Below are positions 51,954 through 60,911 of a DNA stretch of 64,000 nt, one piece after another (positions within the stretch are counted from its first letter, which is position 1; every line of letters begins with the position of its first letter). Position numbers and translations under genes: made by a program. Where the stretch lies: NCBI GenBank assembly GCA_016185145.1, contig JACPOB010000114.1:1-64000 (forward strand). The letters are read 5' to 3'. The stretch is from Rhodospirillales bacterium. Lineage in GTDB: Bacteria; Pseudomonadota; Alphaproteobacteria; Reyranellales; Reyranellaceae. The notes under the pieces were generated by a model. The model was not told where the DNA came from. It saw only the letters and a program-made list of their open reading frames with translations, and searched no databases.

Positions 51954-52955
51954 ATGGGCAGGGCACCGATTCCGGCGAATAGCGACACTCCGGCAACCGC
52001 CAGCGACTGGCTGATCGCGCTCGGCGAGCAGCCGGCTGACGAGGAACTGCGCGACCGCTTCGATGCTTGGCTGGCGGCGAGCCCCGATCATCGGCGCGAC
52101 TGGGCGGAAATCTCCCGTACCGCCGAGGCGCTGGGGCAGACCGAGCCGGCTCATCAGCACGAATGGGGTGAGTTCGTCCGCCAGCGCAAGGCCGAACGAG
52201 TGACGGAGTCGCGGACGGCGACGGTTGGACGCCGCCGTCGTCGGACGAATGTCATCGCAGCACTCGCCGTGGCCGCCTGCCTGGCGTTCATCTTCGGCGG
52301 CAACCTCATGCTGCGTATCGAGGCCGACCACATGACAGCGACGGCCGAACAGCGTCGCGTGCACCTCGCCGACGGCACCGTTGTCCTGCTGGCGCCGGAA
52401 AGCGCCATCGATATTGCCTACGACGAGGACGCACGTCGTGTGCGGCTGCTGAAGGGCAGGGCCTATTTCGAGGTCGTGGCGGACCGTCGGCCGTTCGCCG
52501 TCCAGGTACGTCAGGTCGAGGCTCGCGACATCGGCACGGCCTTCGACGTCGGGCTCGATGCGCGCGGCGTCGACGTCGGCGTGCGTGAAGGCATCGTCGA
52601 TGTCAGCGCGGCGCGCGTCCCTGAGGCGATCGCCGAACGGCTCCAAGCCGGCGATTGGGTGCGCGTCACGACGACGGGCCGCATCGAGCGTGGCCGCCTG
52701 CCGGCCGACCAGGTCGCGTCGTGGATGCAGGGCCAGCTCGTCGTGAAGAACCGGCCGGTCGGAGAGGTCGTCGATGCGTTGCGGCCGTATTTCGCTGGCC
52801 TCGTCGTGCTGCGTGGAGCCGCGCTGGCCGATCAGCCACTGACCGGCGTGTACAATCTCGCCGATCCCGTCGAGGCGTTGCGCGCCGTCGCGCGTGCGCA
52901 AGGGGCGACGCTGCATCGGATATCGCCTTGGCTCATCGTGATCTCGGCTGATTGA
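51954..52955 (+). CDS. FecR-like anti-sigma/signal transducer (cassette 1)
   Basis: A 333-residue inner-membrane regulator. N-terminal cytoplasmic DUF4880-like domain (ATASDWLIALGEQ..FDAWLAASPDHRRDWAEI), one TM helix (NVIAALAVAACLAFIFGG, about residues 98-115), then a periplasmic FecR domain (VHLADGTVVLLAPESAIDIAY, LLKGRAYFEVVADRRPFAVQ, DIGTAFDVGL) and a C-terminal STN-like region (VGEVVDALRPYFAGLVVLRG). It binds the partner receptor and releases or activates the sigma factor. The following gene is the receptor. Confidence 0.9.
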   Translation: MGRAPIPANSDTPATASDWLIALGEQPADEELRDRFDAWLAASPDHRRDWAEISRTAEALGQTEPAHQHEWGEFVRQRKAERVTESRTATVGRRRRRTNVIAALAVAACLAFIFGGNLMLRIEADHMTATAEQRRVHLADGTVVLLAPESAIDIAYDEDARRVRLLKGRAYFEVVADRRPFAVQVRQVEARDIGTAFDVGLDARGVDVGVREGIVDVSAARVPEAIAERLQAGDWVRVTTTGRIERGRLPADQVASWMQGQLVVKNRPVGEVVDALRPYFAGLVVLRGAALADQPLTGVYNLADPVEALRAVARAQGATLHRISPWLIVISAD

Positions 52956-52966
52956 CAGTCATGCAC

Positions 52967-52992
52967 GAAAAAATTTGAAAATGGAGTCGGTC
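52967..52992 (+). promoter_or_regulatory. Candidate FecI-type promoter before receptor 1
   Basis: GAAAAAA (52967-52973), 14 bases, CGGTC (52988-52992), 34 bases before the receptor ATG. Same spacing as at 61770 and 62833, although the -10 element is CGGTC rather than CGTCT. Confidence 0.5.
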
Positions 52993-53026
52993 GGCGTCGT
53001 GTCGTGAGTGAAGGGGACGACACGAC

Positions 53027-55465
53027 ATGCATGCGATTGCTGTGAGAGTGCTGGCGGCGGGACTTGCGTTGACAGCCGTGGCGCCAATGGTGTCGGCGCA
53101 GCAACAGGAAGGACAGTCGACACCGGCGCAACGGGCGCGCACTTTCGACATCCCTCCACAATCGTTGACCGACGGGCTCACCCTGTTCGGCCGCCAGAGC
53201 GGCCTGCAGATCTCCGTACACGCCGATCTGGTGCGCGGCCTCGCGACGACCGGCGTCAGCGGCCTCATGACGCCGGAGCAAGCGCTTGCCCGCCTGCTCG
53301 CGGGCACCGGTCTCGTCTTCTCGATCAGCGGCGGCGCCACCGTCACCCTGCAGAAGCCCGGCGCCGGCGTCGCGCCGGGCGCCATTCAGCTCGATCCCGT
53401 GCAGGTGCAGGGCTATCCCGTGCCGCAGCAGGCGCTGATCGACAACCTGCCGCCGCCCTATGCCGGCGGCCAGGTCGCGACCGGCGGCCAGGTCGGTCTG
53501 TTCGGCAACCGGCCGGTGATGGACACGCCGTTCAACCAGACGAGCTATACCGCCAAGAAGGTGCAGGACCAGCAGTCACGGACAGTGAGGGATGTGCTGG
53601 CCGACGATCCATCCGTGCGCGGCTACTTCCCTGATGGCAGCATCGGCAACGACGAATTGCGCATCCGCGGCTTCAGCGTGGCCGCCGCGAGCACTGCCTA
53701 CAACGGCATCTTCGGCGTCCTGCCTTACTCCACGATCATGCCGGAACTTGCCGAGCGCATCGAGGTGCTGAAGGGACCGAACGCACTGCTGACCGGCATG
53801 GCGCCGCAATCGACGATCGGCGGCATCATCAACGTGGTGCCGAAGCGTGCGCCCGATGAGCCCCTGACGCAGCTCACTGCAGGTTACAACTCGTCCGCCC
53901 AGTTCGGCGGCCATGCCGATATCGCGCGCCGCTTCGGGCCCGACAAGGAATTCGGCGTGCGTTTCAACGGCGTGTTCCGCACAGGCCAGACCGAGGTCTC
54001 GGGCAATTCCGATCAGAGGGCGCTCGCCGTTTTCGGCCTCGACTTTCGCGGCGAACATGCGCGCCTCTCCGCCGATCTCGGCTACCAATACCAGTACATC
54101 GGCGGCATGATTCCCTATCTCGGCCTCGCCAATGGCGTGCCGCTGCCCTGGGCGCCCGACGCGCGCAAGAACTGGGGCCAGCCGTGGGGCAGCATTGGCC
54201 GCAAGGACCTGTTCGGCGTCATCCGCGGCGAGGTCGATCTCACCGACCGCATCACCGCCTATGCCTCCTTCGGCGTGCATGATTTCCGCTTCGGCAGCGT
54301 GTCGGGCGGCCCGATCGTCACCGCCACCAGCATCGGCGGCGCGGCCACGGCAACGCCGAGCAACATCAGCCAGTACTACCAGTTCCTGACCGGCGAGGCC
54401 GGCATCCGCGGGCTGGTCGATACCGGCCCGATCGGCCACGAGTTCGCGGTGGTCGGCACGATGTTCCAACTGATGACCGGAATCGCAACGGTCAACGGCC
54501 CGGCCTACACGACCAACATCTACAATCCGACGATCATCGCCCAGCCGCCCATTGCCACCGGCGCTGCCAACAAGACCGGCACGATGAACCTCAACAGCCT
54601 TGCCGTTGCCGACACGCTGACGGCGGCCGACAAGCGCATCCAACTCACGGCGGGCCTCCGCCTGCAGCAGGTCCAGGCGGCGAACTTCAATCCGCTGACG
54701 GGTCTGCAGACGTCGTCCTACGACCAGAGCGTCTGGAGCCCGGCGGTCGCCCTGGTGTTCAAGCCCTGGGAGAACGTCTCGGTCTACGGCAACTTCATCC
54801 AGGGCCTGCAGCCGGGGCAGGTGGTTGCGGCGCCCTTCGCCAATGCCGGCGAGGTGTTTCCGCCCTTCGTATCGACGCAATATGAAGCCGGTGTGAAGGT
54901 CGACTGGGGCAAGCTAACCACGACCGTGAGCCTGTTCCAGATCACGCAGCCCAGCATCATCACCGATGTGGCGGCCAACACGCAGGTGTTGGCCGGTCAG
55001 CAGGTCAACCAGGGGCTGGAATTCAACTTTTTCGGCGAGGTTTCAGAAGGGTTTCGCGTCCTGGGCGGCGCCATGTTCCTCAACGCCGTGCTGACCCAGA
55101 CGCAGGGCGGGCTGACGAACGGCTGGATCGCGCTGTTCTCGCCGCCCGCCCAGTTCAACCTCGGCGCGGAGTGGGACCTGCCGTTCGTCCGCGGCCTCAC
55201 GGCAAATGGTCGCGTCACCTACACGGGCGCGCAGTTCATCGACACGACATCGCCCCGCCGCAGTCTGCCCGAATGGACACGCTTCGATGTCGGGCTGCGC
55301 TACATGTTCGACAACGCCCGGAGTCCGACCGGCAAGCCGGTCGCGCTGCGCTTCATCGTCGAGAACCTGTTCGACAACGACTACTGGGCCTCCGGTTTCG
55401 GGCCGACCACGCTGTCGCTGGGCACGCCGCGTACGTTCCGCCTGGCGCTGACAACCGATTTCTAG
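53027..55465 (+). CDS. TonB-dependent siderophore receptor with N-terminal signalling domain (FecA-like, cassette 1)
   Basis: An 812-residue outer-membrane receptor for a ferric siderophore. Signal peptide MHAIAVRVLAAGLALTAVAP; secretin/TonB short N-terminal (STN) domain about residues 38-115 (FDIPPQSLTDGLTLFGRQSG); plug domain (SRTVRDVLADDPSVRGYFPDG, RIEVLKGPNALLTGMAPQST); and a 22-strand barrel ending in RTFRLALTTDF. The STN domain signals to FecR. It resembles the second receptor closely, especially over LDPVQVQGYPVP and NLPPPYAGGQVATGGQ. The ligand cannot be read from sequence. Confidence 0.93.
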   Translation: MHAIAVRVLAAGLALTAVAPMVSAQQQEGQSTPAQRARTFDIPPQSLTDGLTLFGRQSGLQISVHADLVRGLATTGVSGLMTPEQALARLLAGTGLVFSISGGATVTLQKPGAGVAPGAIQLDPVQVQGYPVPQQALIDNLPPPYAGGQVATGGQVGLFGNRPVMDTPFNQTSYTAKKVQDQQSRTVRDVLADDPSVRGYFPDGSIGNDELRIRGFSVAAASTAYNGIFGVLPYSTIMPELAERIEVLKGPNALLTGMAPQSTIGGIINVVPKRAPDEPLTQLTAGYNSSAQFGGHADIARRFGPDKEFGVRFNGVFRTGQTEVSGNSDQRALAVFGLDFRGEHARLSADLGYQYQYIGGMIPYLGLANGVPLPWAPDARKNWGQPWGSIGRKDLFGVIRGEVDLTDRITAYASFGVHDFRFGSVSGGPIVTATSIGGAATATPSNISQYYQFLTGEAGIRGLVDTGPIGHEFAVVGTMFQLMTGIATVNGPAYTTNIYNPTIIAQPPIATGAANKTGTMNLNSLAVADTLTAADKRIQLTAGLRLQQVQAANFNPLTGLQTSSYDQSVWSPAVALVFKPWENVSVYGNFIQGLQPGQVVAAPFANAGEVFPPFVSTQYEAGVKVDWGKLTTTVSLFQITQPSIITDVAANTQVLAGQQVNQGLEFNFFGEVSEGFRVLGGAMFLNAVLTQTQGGLTNGWIALFSPPAQFNLGAEWDLPFVRGLTANGRVTYTGAQFIDTTSPRRSLPEWTRFDVGLRYMFDNARSPTGKPVALRFIVENLFDNDYWASGFGPTTLSLGTPRTFRLALTTDF

Positions 55466-55526
55466 GCCGAGGGTCCGGCGCCTGGCGAGAAACGAAAATC
55501 GCTCGCAGGTCGGTGCACAAAATAAT

Positions 55527-55550
55527 GAAAAAACAGCCCTCTCGTTCGTC
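55527..55550 (+). promoter_or_regulatory. Possible FecI-type promoter before the DUF3649-PepSY-TonB operon
   Basis: GAAAAAA (55527-55533), 13 bases, CGTCA (55547-55551). It matches the motif at the receptor genes with one base shorter spacing. It lies 125 bases before the DUF3649 start chosen here. Confidence 0.4.
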
Positions 55551-55674
55551 ATAGGGGTGAGGGTTCGAGCGTCTCGTTCGTCACTTGGATAAGGGGCGGC
55601 GGTCGCTTCGCCCCCCTTTCTTGGCGCTGACGGGCGCCAGCGCGGCCGCAGGACGGCCAAGGGAGCAGGTTGAG

Positions 55675-55983
55675 TTGGAGCGTATCGCAACCCTTAAGGC
55701 GGTCCCGGTGGCCATCCGCCTCGTCGCGGCAATCGGCGGCGGCTATGGCGTGTCGGCCGGGTTGGCGGCCCTGTTGGCCCTGGCCTTGCCGGCGGCCACG
55801 CCGATGCCGCGCGGCGAAGCCGTCGTGCTCAGCGCGATGCTGGCCTTCCTGGTCTATCTCGGCCTCCTGATCTGGGCGTTCGCAGAGCCGCGGCTGATGC
55901 GTCTTTGCCTCATCCTGGCCGCCGCCGGGGCCGTTTCCTGGGGTGGGGCGCTGGGCTTGGTGCGCCTGGCGAGCGGAGCCTGA
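55675..55983 (+). CDS. DUF3649-like small iron-uptake membrane protein
   Basis: About 102 residues with three hydrophobic helices (VAIRLVAAIGGGYGVSAGLAALLALAL, AVVLSAMLAFLVYLGLLIWAFAE, RLCLILAAAGAVSWGGALGLV). Proteins of this type precede PepSY-domain and DUF3325 genes in iron-uptake operons. There is no ATG; a TTG at 55675 with GGGAG nine bases upstream is my choice. A TTG at 55585 would add 30 non-membrane residues. It is one base from the PepSY gene start. Function unknown; role in siderophore handling is inferred from context. Confidence 0.65.
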   Translation: MERIATLKAVPVAIRLVAAIGGGYGVSAGLAALLALALPAATPMPRGEAVVLSAMLAFLVYLGLLIWAFAEPRLMRLCLILAAAGAVSWGGALGLVRLASGA

Positions 55984-55984
55984 G

Positions 55985-57523
55985 ATGGAGCAGGGCTTCC
56001 GCGCCTCGATGAACTGGCTGCACACCTGGGCGGGTGTCGTGCTGGGTGGATTGCTGTTTGCGATCTTCTGGATGGGTACGCTGGCGGTATTCGACCGCGA
56101 GATCGACCGCTGGATGGCGCCCATGATCCGGTTGCCGGCGCCGGAGAAGGCGTTCTCGCTCGAGCCGCTGCGCCCATTCTACGAAGAGGCGGCGGCTTCG
56201 AAGTCGCCGGTCTTCAGCGCCGCATTGCCGACCGACCGCGACGCCGCGATTCGGCTCCTGTGGCGAGGCCAGACGGGCTCCGTCTATCGCTTCATCGATC
56301 CGAGCAGCGGCGCCGTCCTGCCCGACGCCGGGACGCTCGGCGGCACGCGCTTCATCTTTCCGTTTCATTACATGCTGCACCTCCGCTTCCTGGACATCGG
56401 CTACTGGCTGGTCGGGCTGGCAGGCATGGCGATGATGGCTATGTGCGTTTCCGGCGTGGTCATCCATCGCAAGATCTTCACCGACTTCTTCACCTTCCGA
56501 CCCGACCGCAAGCCGCGCCGCCTGATCCTCGACCTGCACAACGTCACCGGCGTGCTCGGCCTGCCGTTCCATTTCCTGATCAGCCTGTCGGGGCTGATCA
56601 TCCTGTGGTCGACCTATTTCCCGAGTTCCTGGCAGTTCACCTACAACAACGACCGGCTGGCATTCTTCGCCGACGCCTACGGCAACGTGATTCCCAAGGG
56701 CCGGTCGGGAGAGCCCGGTGGCATGGCGTCGTTCGATGCCATGGCCGCCGAGGCGCGGCGCCTGTGGGACGGCTCGGCGTTACGCTACTTCTTCGTCCGC
56801 AATCCCGGCGATGCAAAGTCGATCGCGCAGTTCGGCCGCCTCGACGAGGGCATCGTCAGCAGCACCTACGACGCGGCGTATTTCGACGGACCGACCGGCG
56901 CGCTGATCAGCTACCGCACCGGCACGGCGCCGGTCATGAGCGTGCAGCGTTTCCTGTCGGGCTTTCACTTCATCCAGTTCAACCACTGGAGCCTGCGCTG
57001 GATCTATTTCGGCCTCGGCCTCGCCGGCTGTGTGCTGATCGCGACCGGTTACCTGTTCTGGCTGGAATCGCGCCGCAAGAAGCACACGCAACTCGGCCTG
57101 AAGGGCGTGCGCTTCGTCGACGGGTTGGCAGTGGGATCGGTCACCGGCATGCTGATCGCCACGGCCGCGTTCTTTGTCGTCAACCGGCTGCTGCCGCTCG
57201 GCGCCAGCGCATTCGGCGAGAACCGAGAGGCGCTGGAGGTCTGGACCTTCTATCTCGTCTGGCTGGCGACCTTCGCCCACGCCTGGACGCGGCCGCAGCG
57301 CGCCTGGCTGGAGCAGTGCTGGACCGTGGCCGCGCTGGCGTGCGCCGCGGCGCTGCTGAATTGGGTCACGACCGGCGATCATCTGCTGCGCAGCCTGGCC
57401 CATCGTCATCTCTGGCCGATCGCCGGCATGGACATCCTCCTGCTGGCGGGGGCGGCAATCGCCACCTTCTCGGCGCTGCGCCTCAGCCGGCCGTCGCGGG
57501 TCGCACGGGTGCGCCATGCCTGA
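55985..57523 (+). CDS. PepSY-associated transmembrane protein (iron-regulated)
   Basis: A 512-residue inner-membrane protein with a PepSY-TM architecture: N-terminal helix pair MNWLHTWAGVVLGGLLFAIFWMGTLAVFDREIDRW, a large periplasmic domain, helices around HFMLHLRF-like YMLHLRFLDIGYWLVGLAGM, HNVTGVLGLPFHFLISLSGLIIL, and two further late ones. Conserved His residues in HNVTG and HF may bind heme or a reduced iron complex; related proteins reduce ferric siderophores. ATG at 55985. It overlaps the DUF3325 gene by eight bases. Confidence 0.85.
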   Translation: MEQGFRASMNWLHTWAGVVLGGLLFAIFWMGTLAVFDREIDRWMAPMIRLPAPEKAFSLEPLRPFYEEAAASKSPVFSAALPTDRDAAIRLLWRGQTGSVYRFIDPSSGAVLPDAGTLGGTRFIFPFHYMLHLRFLDIGYWLVGLAGMAMMAMCVSGVVIHRKIFTDFFTFRPDRKPRRLILDLHNVTGVLGLPFHFLISLSGLIILWSTYFPSSWQFTYNNDRLAFFADAYGNVIPKGRSGEPGGMASFDAMAAEARRLWDGSALRYFFVRNPGDAKSIAQFGRLDEGIVSSTYDAAYFDGPTGALISYRTGTAPVMSVQRFLSGFHFIQFNHWSLRWIYFGLGLAGCVLIATGYLFWLESRRKKHTQLGLKGVRFVDGLAVGSVTGMLIATAAFFVVNRLLPLGASAFGENREALEVWTFYLVWLATFAHAWTRPQRAWLEQCWTVAALACAAALLNWVTTGDHLLRSLAHRHLWPIAGMDILLLAGAAIATFSALRLSRPSRVARVRHA

Positions 57524-57839
57524 GGCGATCCTGCTGCTGGCGGTCCTTGCCTGCGCCTATCTGGGCTTTGCCGCGCTTGCCGTGAGCCAGGACCGCCATT
57601 GGCACCATCTCGGCGGCAGCCGGCATTGTCCGCGCCGCGCCTGCACGGTGCTGCGCGGCATGGGCTGGATGCTGCTGCTTGCCGCGCTGGTTTTGGCGCT
57701 GGTGCGCGATGGCGCCGGCTTCGGCTCGCTGCTGTGGGCCACGGTCGTCACCGTCGGCGCGCTTTGCGTCGTCGCCACCCTGTCGTGGCGAGCACACTGG
57801 CTGCGCCCGGTGGCGCGTCTCGTTCAACATCTCGGCTGA
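57516..57839 (+). CDS. DUF3325-family small membrane protein
   Basis: A 107-residue, three-helix protein: EAILLLAVLACAYLGFAALAVSQDRHWHHL, VLRGMGWMLLLAALVLALVRDG, and SLLWATVVTVGALCVVATLSW. His-rich loop DRHWHHLGGSRHC is the family landmark and may bind a metal. It overlaps the PepSY gene by eight bases and is followed by exbB 14 bases later. DUF3325 proteins normally accompany PepSY and DUF3649 in iron operons; activity unknown. Confidence 0.82.
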   Translation: MPEAILLLAVLACAYLGFAALAVSQDRHWHHLGGSRHCPRRACTVLRGMGWMLLLAALVLALVRDGAGFGSLLWATVVTVGALCVVATLSWRAHWLRPVARLVQHLG

Positions 57840-57852
57840 GGTCGGCTTGTTC

Positions 57853-58698
57853 ATGCGTCTTGTTCTCGTGATCCTCCTGCTCCTGTTGTCGCCGGTGCAG
57901 GCCTTTGCCCAGTCGAACGGCTCGACCGCTCCGCCGGTCGCGGCGGCGCCCGCCGATACGCCGGCGCCGCCGGCTGCAGCGCCGGCTCCGGAGACGGTCG
58001 CCGAGCCCGCACCCGCGACACCGCCGCCGGGCGCCGCGGCGGTGAGCCCGGCCATCCTGCCCAAGGACCTCTCCGTGTGGGGCATGTTCATGGCCGCCGA
58101 CTGGCTGGTGCAGTCGGTAATGGTAGGTCTCGCGGTCGCTTCCGTGATCACCTGGACGGTGTTCGTGGCCAAGAGCCTCGAGCTTGCCGTGGCGTTCCGC
58201 CGCCAGAGCGCCGTCCTGGCGGCAGTCGATGGCGCGGCGTCTCTCGACGAAGCGCCGGCCAACCCGCTGGTGTCGGCGGCGCAGGCCGAACGCAGGCTTT
58301 CGGCCGAGGCGGTCGATGACCGCGAGGGCCTGAAGGAGCGCGTGGCCTCGCGGCTCGAGCGCCTCGAAACCGCGGCCGGTCGCAACATGCTGAAGGGCAC
58401 GGGCGTGCTCGCGACCATCGGCGCCACGGCGCCCTTCGTCGGGCTGTTCGGCACGGTGTGGGGCATCATGAACTCCTTCATCGGCATCTCGCGCTCGCAG
58501 ACCACCAACCTCGCGGTCGTGGCGCCGGGCATCGCCGAGGCGCTGCTCGCCACCGCGCTCGGCCTCGCCGCGGCGATTCCCGCCGTCGTAATCTACAACC
58601 ACTTCTCCCGCCGCATCGCCGCCTACCGGGCGCTTGTCGGCGACACCTCGGCCGCCGTGCTGCGGCTGGTTTCCCGGGACATCGGCAAATGTCGGTAA
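57853..58698 (+). CDS. exbB: TonB-system energiser ExbB
   Basis: A 281-residue proton-channel subunit of the TonB system. N-terminal signal/helix MRLVLVILLLLLSPVQAFAQ, then a Pro/Ala-rich periplasmic linker (about 22-65), three TM helices (MVGLAVASVITWTVFVAKSL, GVLATIGATAPFVGLFGTVW and AEALLATALGLAAAIPAVVI) of the MotA/TolQ/ExbB domain. Longer than E. coli ExbB because of the N-terminal extension seen in alphaproteobacteria. The exbD start overlaps its last ten bases. Together with ExbD it drives TonB using the proton gradient. Confidence 0.93.
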   Translation: MRLVLVILLLLLSPVQAFAQSNGSTAPPVAAAPADTPAPPAAAPAPETVAEPAPATPPPGAAAVSPAILPKDLSVWGMFMAADWLVQSVMVGLAVASVITWTVFVAKSLELAVAFRRQSAVLAAVDGAASLDEAPANPLVSAAQAERRLSAEAVDDREGLKERVASRLERLETAAGRNMLKGTGVLATIGATAPFVGLFGTVWGIMNSFIGISRSQTTNLAVVAPGIAEALLATALGLAAAIPAVVIYNHFSRRIAAYRALVGDTSAAVLRLVSRDIGKCR

Positions 58699-59102
58699 AG
58701 CTCGACCACGGCGAGGACGAGCTCGCCGAGAACCATGAGATCAACGTCACGCCGTTCATCGACGTGATGCTGGTGCTGCTGATCATCTTCATGGTGGCGG
58801 CGCCGCTCGCCACCGTCGACGTGCCGGTCGAACTGCCGACGTCGACGGCCGAGCGCCAGTCCAAGCCGGAAACGCCGCTTTATCTCACCCTGAAGAGCGA
58901 CCTGTCGTTCGTGCTGAAGGACAAGCCGGTGACGCGCGCCGATCTCGCCAGGGCGCTCGACGAGGCGACGGGCGGCAAGAAGGACGAACGCGTCTTCCTG
59001 CGCGCCGACAAGAGCGTGCCCTACGGCGAGCTGATGCAGGGCATGAACCTGCTGCGCTCGGCAGGTTACCTCAAGGTTGCGCTGGTCGGGCTCGAGCAAT
59101 GA
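58689..59102 (+). CDS. exbD: TonB-system energiser ExbD
   Basis: A 137-residue, single-helix TolR/ExbD family protein. EINVTPFIDVMLVLLIIFMVAAPL has the essential Asp in FIDVMLVLLI. The periplasmic domain (LYLTLKSDLSFVLKDKPVTRADLARAL, VFLRADKSVPYGELMQGMNLLRSAG) is standard. ATG at 58689 overlaps exbB by ten bases. A family C palindrome separates it from tonB. Confidence 0.93.
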   Translation: MSVKLDHGEDELAENHEINVTPFIDVMLVLLIIFMVAAPLATVDVPVELPTSTAERQSKPETPLYLTLKSDLSFVLKDKPVTRADLARALDEATGGKKDERVFLRADKSVPYGELMQGMNLLRSAGYLKVALVGLEQ

Positions 59103-59111
59103 TCGGAACAA

Positions 59112-59227
59112 TCCTCATCCTGAGGAGCGCCCCTCAGGGGCGCGTCTCGAAGGATGGGCCTCAAGCGAGATGCGTTTGGCCCATGCTTCGAGACGCCGCG
59201 CGATGCGCGGCTCCTCAGGATGAGGAT
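59112..59227. repeat. Intergenic palindrome, family C (copy 2)
   Basis: Outer arms TCCTCATCCTGAGGAG and CTCCTCAGGATGAGGA, inner arms CGTCTCGAAGGATGGGCC and GGCCCATGCTTCGAGACG. It lies within the exbD-tonB gap, inside what looks like one operon, so its hairpin could modulate tonB expression. Confidence 0.85.
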
Positions 59228-59250
59228 GTCCTTGTTCGAGGTGATGGCGC

Positions 59251-60048
59251 ATGAACAGCCGCGAGGTCCTGCGCTGGTCCGGCAGCTTCGTCTTCGTGCT
59301 GGGTTTGCACGCCGGCGCGGTCGGGCTGGCGCTCGGCTGGACCGCGGCCGAGGCGCCGTATTCGCCGCCGCCCGCGGCAGTGATGCTGGAGATGGCGCCT
59401 CTGCCCGCGGCGCCTCAGGCGACGCCGACCGAGGCGCCGCCGGCGCCGGAGCTCAGCGAAGCGGTGCCTGAGCCGCAGGAGCCGCCGCCGGTCGATCTCA
59501 AGCCGATGAAGATCGAGATCGAGGTCGCCGAGCCACCGCCGCCCGTCGAGATTCCCAAGGCGGAAGTCGTGCTGCCCGCGCCGGAGCCGCCGCCGCCACT
59601 CGATCTGAAGCCGCCGGAGAAGCCCAAGCCCGTCGAGAAGCCCAGGCCGCCGCAGCCCAAGCCGAAGTCCGTCGCGGCCGCGCCGCAGGCGGCGCCGGAG
59701 CGGACCGAGCGTGCCGCCGCGCCGGCGCCGGGCGCCACGCCCGAGCCGCCGTCGGCCTCTCTGCCGACCTGGAAGGGCCTGCTGCTGCGCCACCTGGAGC
59801 GTCACAAGCGCTATCCGCACGAGGCGCAGCGCGCGCGCCACGAAGGCGTGACCTACGTGCGCTTCACCATGAGCCGCGACGGCCGCGTGCTGGCCGCGCG
59901 CGTGGAGCGCAGCTCGGGCGTGGCCTCTCTCGACCAGGAAGGGCTCGACCTGTTGCAGCGTGCCCAGCCGCTGCCGCCGCTGCCGTCGGACCAGCCGGGC
60001 GAGAGCCTCGAACTGCTGGTGCCCGTGCAGTTCTATCTCAAACGGTGA
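59251..60048 (+). CDS. tonB: Energy-transducing protein TonB
   Basis: A 265-residue TonB. N-terminal helix (WSGSFVFVLGLHAGAVGLALGW) with the conserved His of the TonB anchor, a Pro-rich periplasmic spacer with many EPP/KPK repeats (about residues 35-165), and a TonB C-terminal domain (YPHEAQRARHEGVTYVRFTMSRDG and LDQEGLDLLQRAQPLPPLP). It carries energy from ExbBD to the receptors. Its TGA lies three bases before the ATG chosen for the Fur-family gene, and a GTG alternative start of that gene overlaps it. Confidence 0.9.
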   Translation: MNSREVLRWSGSFVFVLGLHAGAVGLALGWTAAEAPYSPPPAAVMLEMAPLPAAPQATPTEAPPAPELSEAVPEPQEPPPVDLKPMKIEIEVAEPPPPVEIPKAEVVLPAPEPPPPLDLKPPEKPKPVEKPRPPQPKPKSVAAAPQAAPERTERAAAPAPGATPEPPSASLPTWKGLLLRHLERHKRYPHEAQRARHEGVTYVRFTMSRDGRVLAARVERSSGVASLDQEGLDLLQRAQPLPPLPSDQPGESLELLVPVQFYLKR

Positions 60049-60050
60049 AC

Positions 60051-60452
60051 ATGACGCCGCTCGAAGCCCTGTGCGTGCAGCGCGGTTTGCGGCTCACCGA
60101 GCATCGGCGGATCGTTCTGGAGGTTCTGGAGGCGTCGGACGATCATCCGTGCGTGCGCGAGATCCATCGCCGCGCCGCCGACGGCCATCGCATCGGCATC
60201 GCTACCGTCTACCGCACGCTCAACACCCTGGTCGAAGCGGGGATGGTGAAGCGCCAGGTGTTCCCGGACGGCAAGGCGCACTACGAGCGCGTCGGGCGAC
60301 CGTCGCATCCTCATCTGATCGACGTGGCAACGGGGACGATCGTCGAGATCGACGATGTCGACCTGGAAACGTTGCTCGAGCAGGAGGCGCGAAAGCTCGG
60401 CTACCACCTCGTCGACTTCAGCCTGAAGCTGTTCGCGCGGCCGAGAGGGTAG
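60051..60452 (+). CDS. Fur-family repressor without the CxxC zinc site
   Basis: A 133-residue Fur-fold regulator: winged helix from RLTEHRRIVLEVLEASDDHP to GIATVYRTLNTLVEAGMVKRQ (recognition helix VYRTLNTL), then a dimerisation domain. The zinc-binding CxxC pairs are absent, as in many alphaproteobacterial Fur/Mur/Irr members. The usual HHDHLIC segment reads PSHPHLIDVATGTIVEIDD, so one His of the regulatory site is changed to Pro. It lies at the end of the exbB-exbD-tonB operon, which is unusual. ATG at 60051; a GTG at 60045 overlaps the TonB stop. It may sense iron, heme or manganese; candidate target boxes lie at 51362 and 61173. Confidence 0.83.
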   Translation: MTPLEALCVQRGLRLTEHRRIVLEVLEASDDHPCVREIHRRAADGHRIGIATVYRTLNTLVEAGMVKRQVFPDGKAHYERVGRPSHPHLIDVATGTIVEIDDVDLETLLEQEARKLGYHLVDFSLKLFARPRG

Positions 60453-60479
60453 CTGCGCGGCTTCTGTCGTCCGAGATCC

Positions 60480-60911
60480 CTACGGCTGTCTGTCGGCCGA
60501 AACCGTCCACGGATTGAGCAGTGCGACGCCAATGGGTTCGAAATCGGCGACGTTGCACGTAACCACCGTCATGCCGTGCACCAGTGCTGTCGCGGCAATG
60601 AGCGCGTCGCGTTCGGAGCGTGGATCAGGCACATGGAGGCGGGCGCATCGCTGTGCCACCGCCGCATTGGCGGCGAGGATCCGACCATCGAAGCGTGCCA
60701 GTATCTGATCATCGATCCAGCTTCGCAGCATCGAGCCTTGCGCCTGGTCGTGGCGTGCCACCTGTAGCGCTCCGAGTTCGATCTCGAGAATGGAAATTGC
60801 CGAGAGGTAGAAGCTTGCGGCGGGCAGGGCGCTGGCCCAAGCGACGACATTCCTATTCACTCTTTCTGGCCGTCGCAGCTCGGAGATGACGTTCGTGTCG
60901 AGCAGAAACAT
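60480..60911 (-). CDS. VapC-type PIN-domain toxin (second pair)
   Basis: A 143-residue PIN-domain ribonuclease toxin: D6 in FLLDTNVISELRRPE, E42-45 region in SAISILEIELGAL, and D103-like in DPRSERDALIAATALVHG. The ATG at 60911 overlaps the antitoxin stop. It lies between the Fur gene and the second FecI cassette and is convergent with the former, probably inserted there as a module. Confidence 0.88.
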   Translation of the reverse strand: MFLLDTNVISELRRPERVNRNVVAWASALPAASFYLSAISILEIELGALQVARHDQAQGSMLRSWIDDQILARFDGRILAANAAVAQRCARLHVPDPRSERDALIAATALVHGMTVVTCNVADFEPIGVALLNPWTVSADRQP

